Shown: in pieces, positions 26,891-34,558 of the stretch | Layout of the letters: each line of letters opens with the position of its first letter | Position numbering within the stretch: the stretch's first letter is position 1 | From: Elizabethkingia occulta | GTDB taxonomy: Bacteria > Bacteroidota > Bacteroidia > Flavobacteriales > Weeksellaceae | Assembly: GCF_002023715.1 (NCBI RefSeq) | Contig: NZ_MAHX01000006.1 | Location: forward strand, 62,001 to 126,000 | Reading direction: 5' to 3' | Length of the DNA stretch: 64,000 nt | Made by a program: the position numbers and the translations under genes | Notes under the pieces: model-generated | What the model was told of the DNA's origin: nothing | What the model saw: only the letters and a program-made list of their open reading frames with translations | Databases searched by the model: none

Positions 26891-27072
26891 AATATTAATA
26901 TTTATTGATTATTTTTTTAATTTTTAGACATAGTTCTCCCTGTTGACCTTTTCTAAGACCAATTTTTAAGGGATTTTTAAAATTTTATTGATTAGTGCTA
27001 TTCGATAAGCAATGAGCAATGTGGAATAAGTAATAGATAATTCACCTATTGACTCATTGACTCATTGATTTA

Positions 27073-28821
27073 CTAGTATGGAATCGCGTTATTGAATACT
27101 AATGCAGGAACTGTAGTTTTGTCTGTGATTCTGGTATCCTGATCCAGCATAAAGAATACACCGTTTCTACCATCTGCTTTATCCGCTTCCGAACCGCCGG
27201 ATTGCCCAAGCATTGTTTTAGCATAGCTATCTACACTTCCAGCTGTAGCATTTGGGAATTTTGCAAGGAAGTCCGTAGCACTAAAACTTAAATCTAGTTT
27301 CATATGGCTCCATCCATTTGGTCCGTAATCCATATAATGGTTAAATCCATAAGTACCGCCAACAGCAGCAGTTGTAAATGCTCCGTTCAAGGTTAAGATA
27401 TTCGGATAACTTGATGCAGGGAACATTACTCTTAAATCATAGGTTAGCCCTTTACCTGGAACAGCATTATAGGAGGAGTCCTCATTAAACTGAATAACAT
27501 TATTTTCATCATAAGCTATTGGAACTATACCTCCCCAGCTCACTGCATGATTGGTATGGTTAGTTTGAGTAAAGATTCCGCCCAGATGCTTCATATTTGG
27601 AGCATACTTTAATAGATTTGGCTCACATAAAATTCTGTTATTCTTCGCAAAAGCATAGAAAGCATTTTCAATAGTTCCGGAGGTATTTCCGACTGATTTA
27701 CCATTCCAGAACAGTTCTCTTCTTATAACATGAAAAGTTAAATATCCTGAAGTTACATTTCCAAATCTGCCTTCACCAATGTAATTGAAGCAATGAGAAA
27801 TATCCTTTAGCTTTGGGTTCTTCCAGAATAACGAAACCGGAATAAAATCGTTAGTTCCTTCTACTGCCTGCGACATATATACACCCGCATCGAGTCCATT
27901 ATAGTTATCCTTACCCAATTTGGAATTCTTAAAGCATTCCCAAACCGTTTCCAGATTGAAGAAACTGTCTAAGAATCCAGGTAAGATCTTTTTAAGACCT
28001 GCTCTGAAGAAAGTACCTCTCAATCCTGTTGGTTTAGTAATTTGGGAAAGCATATTTGCCGGGAAAGCTTCAAATTCCCTGCCTTCTCCAAAGCCATAAA
28101 AGGCAACATCCATTGTTTCAACTTTTGGCGTTTCAAGCTTAAAATCTGCAGTCACATTAGCCTGTGATAAGCCTGCAAAAGTATAATCCAGACTGGTTAA
28201 GGAATCTGATTTGAATTTGGATAGTTCAACAATATAATTGTTAAGCATTGGCTCAAAATATCCCTGAGTGGTCTTGTTAAGTCCTTCGCAGAATCTTGCA
28301 TAGCTTACATTGGCCTCTGCATTGATGGTGATTTCATAATCGCCTGCTGTTTCGTATACATGATAAAATGTATTTCCGGTGTCAATATAGTGGGTATTTC
28401 CGTCTCCGTCCGTCCATGATTCTGAACCATTATAAGTAGGAACTACTACCATCTCTTCTTTTCCGTCTCCGTAGTTCACTTTAGCCTGCGCAACCTCTGC
28501 GGCTGTTCTTAGCATAGCAACTGGAACCCTTTCATTAGCCTGAGTTGTTCTGATTTTAAATTTAATTTCGGTACTGGATAAATCTACTTTGCCATAGAAA
28601 ATATAGTCTAAGACTTGCTTTATGGGCATGTTCTCAAAGGTTGTACCTGTCGGAACTCCGCCTACTTTATATACCGTTGGCTGTGTATTGGTATACTGCA
28701 CGGCATTTGGATCTATGGCTTCTTCTTTATGCCAGTAGCTGTCCATCCATGCCCAAAACTGTTCCTGATTGGGAATATCCCCGTTTTCGAAATAACTTTT
28801 TAATTCTGTTTTTGATGTCAT
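27073..28821 (-). CDS. Fibre- or BspA-like repeat protein of the toxin locus
   Basis: A 582-aa protein without a signal peptide. The N-terminus (KTELKSYFENGDIPNQEQFWAW, shown in part) resembles the short adaptor that opens flavobacterial phage tail-fibre and collar proteins. Residues ~75-170 hold a beta domain. From ~200 onward there are degenerate units of the DUF285/BspA leucine-rich type (SLDYTFAGLSQANV, KLKDISHCFNYIGEGRFGNV, MKHLGGIF). A cell-binding or assembly role is inferred. It is the first large gene of the locus, 182 bp before the 1258-aa gene. Confidence 0.65.
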   Translation of the reverse strand: MTSKTELKSYFENGDIPNQEQFWAWMDSYWHKEEAIDPNAVQYTNTQPTVYKVGGVPTGTTFENMPIKQVLDYIFYGKVDLSSTEIKFKIRTTQANERVPVAMLRTAAEVAQAKVNYGDGKEEMVVVPTYNGSESWTDGDGNTHYIDTGNTFYHVYETAGDYEITINAEANVSYARFCEGLNKTTQGYFEPMLNNYIVELSKFKSDSLTSLDYTFAGLSQANVTADFKLETPKVETMDVAFYGFGEGREFEAFPANMLSQITKPTGLRGTFFRAGLKKILPGFLDSFFNLETVWECFKNSKLGKDNYNGLDAGVYMSQAVEGTNDFIPVSLFWKNPKLKDISHCFNYIGEGRFGNVTSGYLTFHVIRRELFWNGKSVGNTSGTIENAFYAFAKNNRILCEPNLLKYAPNMKHLGGIFTQTNHTNHAVSWGGIVPIAYDENNVIQFNEDSSYNAVPGKGLTYDLRVMFPASSYPNILTLNGAFTTAAVGGTYGFNHYMDYGPNGWSHMKLDLSFSATDFLAKFPNATAGSVDSYAKTMLGQSGGSEADKADGRNGVFFMLDQDTRITDKTTVPALVFNNAIPY

Positions 28822-28936
28822 AATTGTAAATTTTTAAATTGGTTGTTAAATTTGATTTTTTGATGTTTTAATAAGCTGAAGTTCTTTTCAGCGGGTGGAT
28901 CTTTCATAATTGTGTTTTTATGGGGTTATACATGTT

Positions 28937-29113
28937 TTAATATATTGGATGATCATCCTCTGGGATTTCTGTTTCTTTGAAGTCATTCATAAAGAATTCT
29001 TCTAATTCGTTCAGGTAAAATTCGAAATCCAGTTCGGCTTTTTCCTGCTCACTAAGTATCTGAGAAAGATTCTGAGACAACTCTTCTTTTGTAGTTAATG
29101 GTTCTGGTTTCAT
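28937..29113 (-). CDS. Small acidic protein at the head of the toxin locus
   Basis: A 58-aa very acidic protein starting MKPEPLTTKEELSQNL and ending EIPEDDHPIY, with a helical centre. The start at 29113 is preferred over an upstream frame because it is preceded by a purine-rich stretch and gives a compact protein. It precedes the fibre-like gene by 115 bp. Function unknown; a small chaperone or regulator is possible. Confidence 0.6.
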   Translation of the reverse strand: MKPEPLTTKEELSQNLSQILSEQEKAELDFEFYLNELEEFFMNDFKETEIPEDDHPIY

Positions 29114-29161
29114 AATTTGTAATTGGTGGTTTTCTATTCTCCGACAAAGATCAGTGCCCAT

Positions 29162-29178
29162 GGCGCCAAAACTTGTCG
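29162..29178. promoter_or_regulatory. Operator-like sequence, copy 1
   Basis: GGCGCCAAAACTTGTCG shares the core CAAAACTTG with the inverted repeat exactly 100 bp away at 29262. It lies in the leader between the -7 box and the small acidic gene. Confidence 0.45.
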
Positions 29179-29243
29179 TATTATATTTTCATTTAATTTT
29201 TTTGTGTTTTTATGTTATCAACCCTTGTGTTATGTTGATGAGG

Positions 29244-29251
29244 CAAATGTA
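29244..29251 (-). promoter_or_regulatory. -7 box of the toxin locus
   Basis: TACATTTG on the minus strand matches TANNTTTG and lies 130 bp before the small acidic gene, the first gene of the toxin locus. Confidence 0.5.
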
Positions 29252-29261
29252 AATGGGCGCG

Positions 29262-29278
29262 GCGTCAAAACTTGACGC
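29262..29278. promoter_or_regulatory. Operator-like inverted repeat, copy 2
   Basis: GCGTCAAAACTTGACGC is a perfect 7-bp inverted repeat with a 3-bp centre, just upstream of the -7 box of the toxin locus and near the -33 position. A repressor or activator site is inferred. Confidence 0.55.
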
Positions 29279-29398
29279 ATTAAAATTTATCTGAAAATAT
29301 TTTTGTTTTTTATTAAAGAATCAGAATGTTTGATCTCATTATTCATACATAACAACCCTTGCAGTGGTAAATCTCAGCTTTTCTAAAAAATATGACAT

Positions 29399-29413
29399 TT
29401 CACAGCTTGTGAA
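29399..29413. promoter_or_regulatory. Inverted repeat ahead of the copper operon
   Basis: TTCACAGCTTGTGAA is a perfect 6-bp inverted repeat with a 3-bp centre, ending 19 bp before the TATTTTTG -7 box at 29433-29440. Its place fits an operator, possibly for a metal-responsive regulator that is not encoded nearby. Confidence 0.5.
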
Positions 29414-29432
29414 TTGATAAATGTTATTTGTT

Positions 29433-29440
29433 TATTTTTG
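29433..29440 (+). promoter_or_regulatory. -7 box of the copper operon
   Basis: TATTTTTG fits TANNTTTG. An ATG at 29421 would lie upstream of it, so translation should begin at the TTG at 29457. Confidence 0.55.
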
Positions 29441-29456
29441 CAACAAAATAGTTTCA

Positions 29457-29825
29457 TTGAAGTTCATACTGCCCGCATTTATAATATTGATGCTTACCAT
29501 ACGTCCGGTATTGCCATTGATAGACTATGCTGTAAACTATGACTATATTTCGGAAAAGCTTTGTGAAAACAAGAACAAACCTCAACTGCTTTGTAACGGG
29601 AAATGTTATCTGGTAAAAGAACTGGCTAAGACTTCTGAAAACGCACCCAAACAAAATAATCTAAAGATTAGCTCCGGTTTTACAGATGTTTTTCTAACGG
29701 ATCAGATCTTTACATTTGACTTTCCTACAAAATACTTCACAGAAAAGATTAAACAGAGCTCATCCTATAGCTCATTTTATCATTTTTTAGCCTGCTCGGA
29801 TGTTTTCCATCCTCCTTTAATCTGA
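29457..29825 (+). CDS. Small CNGKCYL protein, first copy
   Basis: A 122-aa protein with one N-terminal hydrophobic segment (LPAFIILMLTIRPVLPLIDY) and a conserved core CENKNKPQLLCNGKCYLVKE with three cysteines, followed by a variable tail. It is paralogous to the next gene. The TTG start aligns with that paralog's MKLIL start and lies downstream of the -7 box. Such proteins sit near copper and heme genes in Bacteroidota; metal binding by the Cys triad is inferred. Membrane-anchored or periplasmic. Confidence 0.7.
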   Translation: MKFILPAFIILMLTIRPVLPLIDYAVNYDYISEKLCENKNKPQLLCNGKCYLVKELAKTSENAPKQNNLKISSGFTDVFLTDQIFTFDFPTKYFTEKIKQSSSYSSFYHFLACSDVFHPPLI

Positions 29826-30017
29826 TTTCACCCATATTTTTATTCTTTCTCTTCGGAAGAGAATCTATTTCAATTTGTATTTATAACACAATAGATATGG
29901 AAACCTCAGAAACTCTGTACTCTGTTGAATAGTTATATACAATCTTAGAATTTATTATTTAAATCTTCTAAAAATCTGTTCTGCCTGGTCGGAACAGAAA
30001 ATCTTATTATAGAATAG

Positions 30018-30383
30018 ATGAAGCTTATTCTCAACATATTTTTTATTTTTTATCTCGTCTTTAAGCCCTTAATGCCGGTGCTGGACTATGCTGTGAACTA
30101 TAATTATATTTCGGAAGAGCTTTGTGTAAACAAAAACAATCCAAAATTGCATTGTAATGGAAAATGTTACCTGGAAAAAGAACTGGCAAAGAATACACAG
30201 GATGACGCTCAGTCATCAAAAACAAAAAATCAGGGTCAGAAAATAACGGACCTCTGCCTTCCTGTTGAAATTTCAGAAATTCAGACAGGATATTATATAC
30301 TTACAATTAGAGATAAAAACATTTACAAAGAGAATTACCATTATTTCTTCCTGAAACCTATTTTCAGACCACCCGTTTTTTAA
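30018..30383 (+). CDS. Small CNGKCYL protein, second copy
   Basis: A 121-aa paralog of the preceding protein. It shares the hydrophobic start, the DYAVNYNYISEELC stretch and NPKLHCNGKCYLEKEL; the tails differ apart from a final F-x-PP motif. It leads into the MbnP-like gene 131 bp downstream. Two diverged copies side by side suggest paired use, perhaps as a metal relay. Function inferred only. Confidence 0.7.
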   Translation: MKLILNIFFIFYLVFKPLMPVLDYAVNYNYISEELCVNKNNPKLHCNGKCYLEKELAKNTQDDAQSSKTKNQGQKITDLCLPVEISEIQTGYYILTIRDKNIYKENYHYFFLKPIFRPPVF

Positions 30384-30514
30384 TGTTTGCTTTTAAATAT
30401 TAAAGAGAAATTCCAACAGAAACTTCTCTGACAATATATTCCGGATAAAAGACCGGAATACATCTCATATGGCTTTATATAGCATTAATTGAAAACTTTA
30501 AAAATCGGAAACAA

Positions 30515-31342
30515 ATGAAAATTTATAAACTTTTATCATTATTATTTATTGGTATCACCTTATTCACCCTCTCCTCCTGTAGAAACAGTGACAGCACAGA
30601 AACGGAAGATACCACTCCCGGAAATCTGCAGATAAAATTTGAAAATGGCTTTAATAATCTGGGAGACATTGTACTGGGGCAAACTGCTCAGACTTCATCT
30701 GGCGGACAGAAGCATAATTTCACTACCCTGAAATACATTGTGAGCAATATTGTGCTGATAGATGAAAGTGGAAAAGAATTTAAATACAATTACAATAATC
30801 CCGATAAAGGCGCTTTTATCGTAGATCAAGCCGAAGCCAAGGCAGGAATTGTCTATATTAATCTGGCAGATATTCCACGGAATAACTATAAAAAAATCAG
30901 ATTCGGACTTGGTATCAGTCAGTCGTCTTACCTTCTGGGACAGGACGGGCAGGGTATTTTCTGGCAAAAGGCAAAGGCTGCAGGAATGGCATGGTCGTGG
31001 GCTGTCGGATATATTTTCTCAAAACTTGAAGGCAATTACGGATCAGCAGCTCCGGACACCAAATTTATGAACCATTGCGGAAATATGGGAAATGTATCCG
31101 CAAACAATACTCCGGATCTATACAGGGAGATCACACTGGATCTACCTATGACGGCAAGGGTTACTAAAAGTATTAAGCCATCTATCCATATTCTGGCAGA
31201 CCTTAATCAGTACCTGAGTGGCCAAACTGCTCTGACTCTAAATAAAGAGAACGAGATGGCCATGGGATCTAACCAGCATCTGGTAAATGCGACTAATAAT
31301 CTAACCAAAATGTTCAGGGTAGATCATGTTCATAACGATTAA
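30515..31342 (+). CDS. MbnP-like copper-binding lipoprotein
   Basis: A 275-aa lipoprotein (lipobox SSCRN). The body matches MbnP: LQIKFENGFNNLGDIVLG, FTTLKYIVSNIVLIDESGKEF, a Trp-rich MAWSWAVGYIFSKLEG and a C-terminal HVHND. MbnP family proteins bind copper after a tryptophan is oxidised by the partner MbnH; candidate tryptophans are in the WSW stretch. The next gene, overlapping by 17 bp, encodes exactly that partner. Likely in the periplasm, for copper handling. Confidence 0.85.
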   Translation: MKIYKLLSLLFIGITLFTLSSCRNSDSTETEDTTPGNLQIKFENGFNNLGDIVLGQTAQTSSGGQKHNFTTLKYIVSNIVLIDESGKEFKYNYNNPDKGAFIVDQAEAKAGIVYINLADIPRNNYKKIRFGLGISQSSYLLGQDGQGIFWQKAKAAGMAWSWAVGYIFSKLEGNYGSAAPDTKFMNHCGNMGNVSANNTPDLYREITLDLPMTARVTKSIKPSIHILADLNQYLSGQTALTLNKENEMAMGSNQHLVNATNNLTKMFRVDHVHND

Positions 31343-32411
31343 TTCAATACAACAATTCGGAAGAGGGCTATTTACCCCTCTCCGGATTCTTTCGTTTCTT
31401 GTTTTATGGACACTTATGTCTTGTAAAAATGAGTATGAAGGTTTCTCCGTGAATAAAGATGAGGCTTATCAATTGAATGTCCCTGATGGATTTCCCAAAA
31501 TGACATTTGATATTCTTGGAAATCCAATTACGGTAAATGGAGTTGCTCTGGGCAAAAAGCTCTTCTATGAAGGAAAATTATCCCGAAACAACACTATCTC
31601 CTGTGGATTCTGTCATATTCAGGAATATGCCTTTACCCATCATGGACATACCGTTAGCCATGGTATTGATGACAGACTTGGAATAAGAAATGCACCACCC
31701 ATTCAGAATATGGCTTTTCTCAAAAATTATACATGGGATGGCGTAAGTCATAATCTGGATGAAAGATCATTAGTCCCTATAACAACAGATTTCGAGATGG
31801 ACAGTTCGATGCCTGAAGCGGTAGGAAAACTAAGTGCAGATGCCAATTACAAAAAAATGTTCAGGGCAACATTCGGAGATGATAATATTACAGGCGAAAG
31901 AGTACTGAAAGCCTTATCCCAATTTATGGTGACTATGGTCTCCGCAGATTCCAAATACGATCAGTATAAAAAAGGTCAGGTTCCTTTTAGTCAGGAAGAA
32001 TCAAAAGGTCTATCATTATTTCAACAGAAATGTTCGTCCTGTCATTCGGGAGAATTATTTACAGACGAAAGTTACAGAAATACAGGAATGTATTATAACG
32101 CCCAGTTCGATGATAAAGGAAGATACAGGGTAACGCTTAATATAGCTGATTATATGAAGTTTCGGGTGCCCAGTCTCAGGAATATAGAATACACCGCACC
32201 CTATATGCACGATGGTAGATTCTATTCACTGGAAGCAGTACTTAACTTTTATTCAGACAATGTAGAGGATCAACCCAACCTGGATCCACTTTTGAGGCAA
32301 AACGGACACGTCGGTATTCCTATGACAAGTATTGAGAAGCAATATATCATTGCTTTTCTAAAGACTTTAAGTGATAAAAACTTTATAACAAATCCGAAGT
32401 TTTCGGAATAA
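31326..32411 (+). CDS. MbnH/MauG-like diheme cytochrome c peroxidase
   Basis: A 361-aa lipoprotein-type protein (lipobox MSCKN) with two CxxCH heme c sites: SCGFCHIQEYAFTHHGH (~residue 93) and KCSSCHSGELFTDESYRNTG (~237), and YTAPYMHDGRFYSLEAVL (~295). This is the CcpA/MauG architecture; the MbnP neighbour makes MbnH the best reading, an enzyme that oxidises a tryptophan of MbnP through a high-valent diheme. Its start lies within the end of the MbnP gene, so expression is coupled. Confidence 0.85.
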   Translation: MFITINSIQQFGRGLFTPLRILSFLVLWTLMSCKNEYEGFSVNKDEAYQLNVPDGFPKMTFDILGNPITVNGVALGKKLFYEGKLSRNNTISCGFCHIQEYAFTHHGHTVSHGIDDRLGIRNAPPIQNMAFLKNYTWDGVSHNLDERSLVPITTDFEMDSSMPEAVGKLSADANYKKMFRATFGDDNITGERVLKALSQFMVTMVSADSKYDQYKKGQVPFSQEESKGLSLFQQKCSSCHSGELFTDESYRNTGMYYNAQFDDKGRYRVTLNIADYMKFRVPSLRNIEYTAPYMHDGRFYSLEAVLNFYSDNVEDQPNLDPLLRQNGHVGIPMTSIEKQYIIAFLKTLSDKNFITNPKFSE

Positions 32412-32412
32412 A

Positions 32413-33384
32413 ATGAAATCATTAAAAATGAAAAAAATAATTTTGATATTTATAGGATTAATTAGTATTATAAATATTCATGCTGAACCTGGGAAAGACA
32501 GCATTGCTATGGTTGCCAATCTACGATATGAACATTTTGTATTGATGGATGATGATTGTGATGCCTGTGGATGTGCTGCCGGAAATGGCTCTTCCGGATT
32601 TGAATCCTTACTGAATCCTCAGTTTGTTGGTATAAAATATTTTTCCCAGCACTATCTTGCAAAAGAAAACCTGTTTACAGACAAGCTAACACAGGATCAG
32701 TATTTTAATACAATTCAGCTTTGGGGAAAAATACCTGTAACACAAAAACTCAGTATTTACGGAAGTATCCCTTATCATTTTCACAATAAAAAAACAATGC
32801 AGGGCGATATCAGGATCAATGGAATAGGCGATGCGAATGTAATGGGAATATACCAAATACTGGCGTCAAAAGATTCTTATCACCAACTGAATGGCGGAAT
32901 AGGAATAAAGATTCCTCTGGGTAAATTCGATGAAAAGGGAATTACCGGAGTCAATCCTAGTTTCCAGCTAGGTACCGGAAGTTGGGATTATCAGATGGCT
33001 CTGAGTTACAAATATCAAAAAAGCCTGTTTGCCCTGCTTATCAATACGGACTATACCATTAAAACTGAAAATAAAAAACATTATCAGTTTGGCAATCAGT
33101 GGAATTATGCGGTAACCGGATTTTACAGATTATGGCGCAATGAAAATAGTATTCTATCAGGTAAACTAGGATTACAGGGTGAGGTTTATGACCGGAACAA
33201 ACAATTTGGGGAAAACATGTCCAATACTGCCGGAAGTGCATTATATGGGAAACTCGGCTTTGAGGTTTCTTATCAGAAATGGAGCTTGGGTTCAGAGCTT
33301 ATGCTACCTGCTTATACCCGCCTTGCCGGTGGAGATATTGAAGCAAAATCACGTTTTAGCATTTTTGTGAATTTTGGTTTATAA
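32413..33384 (+). CDS. Outer-membrane protein with N-terminal cysteine cluster
   Basis: A 323-aa protein with a signal peptide (ILIFIGLISIINIHA; a second ATG at 32428 would also fit). Mature residues ~45-60 hold DDDCDACGCAAGNGSSG, a CxxCxC cluster flanked by acids, suited to metal binding. The rest is amphipathic strands with aromatic girdles and ends in SRFSIFVNFGL, typical of an outer-membrane beta-barrel. It follows the MbnH-like gene by 1 bp. A role in copper passage or sensing is inferred from context. Confidence 0.72.
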   Translation: MKSLKMKKIILIFIGLISIINIHAEPGKDSIAMVANLRYEHFVLMDDDCDACGCAAGNGSSGFESLLNPQFVGIKYFSQHYLAKENLFTDKLTQDQYFNTIQLWGKIPVTQKLSIYGSIPYHFHNKKTMQGDIRINGIGDANVMGIYQILASKDSYHQLNGGIGIKIPLGKFDEKGITGVNPSFQLGTGSWDYQMALSYKYQKSLFALLINTDYTIKTENKKHYQFGNQWNYAVTGFYRLWRNENSILSGKLGLQGEVYDRNKQFGENMSNTAGSALYGKLGFEVSYQKWSLGSELMLPAYTRLAGGDIEAKSRFSIFVNFGL

Positions 33385-33420
33385 AACCTTTTGAACAAAA
33401 TCAGATTATATTTTAATATT

Positions 33421-33447
33421 AAGACTCGGGTTTGGAACCTGAGTCTT
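33421..33447 (+). terminator. Terminator of the copper operon
   Basis: AAGACTCGGG and CCTGAGTCTT around TTTGGAA, followed by a T-rich run, 36 bp past the outer-membrane protein gene. Confidence 0.85.
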
Positions 33448-33543
33448 TTCTTTTATAAAGCACCATATTAGAATTACATTAGAAATAGCCTGCACCATTG
33501 CCGGGAAGTTCAGAATTTCACTCCTTTGCATAAAAATTTAAAA

Positions 33544-34110
33544 TTGAAAAAAACACTTACTATTATCATCTTGGCAATCTTAAGCAATACAGTATACGCC
33601 CAGGAATATAAAAATCAGATCAAAGGGAATGCACTTTTTGCTCCCATAGGAATGATTAATATAGGTTATGAGCATGCTTTCAGCCAGCATTGGACAGGAC
33701 AGGCAGATTTGTTCGTCTCTCCATGGAAATCTTTTGCCGGAAGGCATTTACAAATTTATATGGGACACCTGGAAACCCGCTATTATTTCTCGAAAGCAAT
33801 GGAAAAATGGTATGTTGGTGCTAATATAGGCATGGCTGTCTATGATATGCAAAAGTGGAATTACTGGAACTCTAGTTTATATCAGAAAGGATTCAATGTA
33901 ATGCTCGGAGCCACTGTTGGATATCAGTTTAAAATAAATGATCACTGGAATCTTGATCTGTACCTAGGTGGTGGAAATTCACAAGGTTTCTATCATGGCT
34001 GGGATGGTTCCAAATCTCCACGCGAACGATATGACGATGCCGACAACTGGAACAAAAGTGGTGAATGGATACCTTATCGTGGTGGATTAATGGTAGCTTA
34101 TAAGTTTTAA
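33544..34110 (+). CDS. DUF3575 outer-membrane beta-barrel
   Basis: A 188-aa protein: signal peptide MKKTLTIIILAILSNTVYAQ, then amphipathic strands ending in LMVAYKF with terminal Phe. It fits DUF3575, small outer-membrane barrels of Bacteroidota (IGMINIGYEHAFSQHW near the start). The TTG at 33544 is preferred to a TTG 18 bp upstream because it gives a clean signal peptide. Single gene after a terminator. Confidence 0.72.
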   Translation: MKKTLTIIILAILSNTVYAQEYKNQIKGNALFAPIGMINIGYEHAFSQHWTGQADLFVSPWKSFAGRHLQIYMGHLETRYYFSKAMEKWYVGANIGMAVYDMQKWNYWNSSLYQKGFNVMLGATVGYQFKINDHWNLDLYLGGGNSQGFYHGWDGSKSPRERYDDADNWNKSGEWIPYRGGLMVAYKF

Positions 34111-34508
34111 GACTGTGATAAATATCTTGATTGTTCACATAATAATGAAGTTGAATACATACTATGATGACACTCTGAAAATTTTACATCTTTATCTTCT
34201 TTGAATGATTCAAAAGACAATACTTCACGTCTTTCAAAATAAATTTTTATACTTATTGCTCTATGTCTCCCGATATAGAGCAATTTTGGTTTCGTCTATT
34301 AGGTTGTAAATCTTTAATTTAATCCTTGTAGAAAAAGTATATCTTAATAAATATAGTCTATGTCTAATTCTGGTGTTACAGACATAAAATCCAATTCAAA
34401 TTCCATATCATCTCTTATCTGGTTTTATTATTATAAATACCTCTAAAATTAAATTGAAAAAATAGTTTTTCATCAATAATTTTTATAAAATACAGGTAAT
34501 TTATTATT
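34111..34508. other. Gene-free stretch before the PBP2-like gene
   Basis: No gene visible. It holds a perfect 15-bp palindrome, TTTGAATGATTCAAA, at 34200-34214; otherwise it is AT-rich with no clear signal. Confidence 0.5.
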
Positions 34509-34516
34509 TATATTTG
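34509..34516 (+). promoter_or_regulatory. -7 box of the PBP2-like gene
   Basis: TATATTTG fits TANNTTTG. A TTG at 34514 is part of this box, so the in-frame TTG at 34559 is the better start. Confidence 0.55.
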
Positions 34517-34558
34517 TCCTTCTCATTTACCTTCCACGATTTAAAATCTACAACAATT

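Noticed and set aside
26980..27070. Tandem TTGACTCA words before the fibre-like gene's 3' end
   Set aside because: Low-complexity intergenic sequence with only two or three imperfect copies and no gene start nearby.
14570..29160. Possibility that the toxin region is a prophage
   Set aside because: Only a fibre-like N-terminus was seen; there are no capsid, terminase, tail-tube, sheath or lysis genes.
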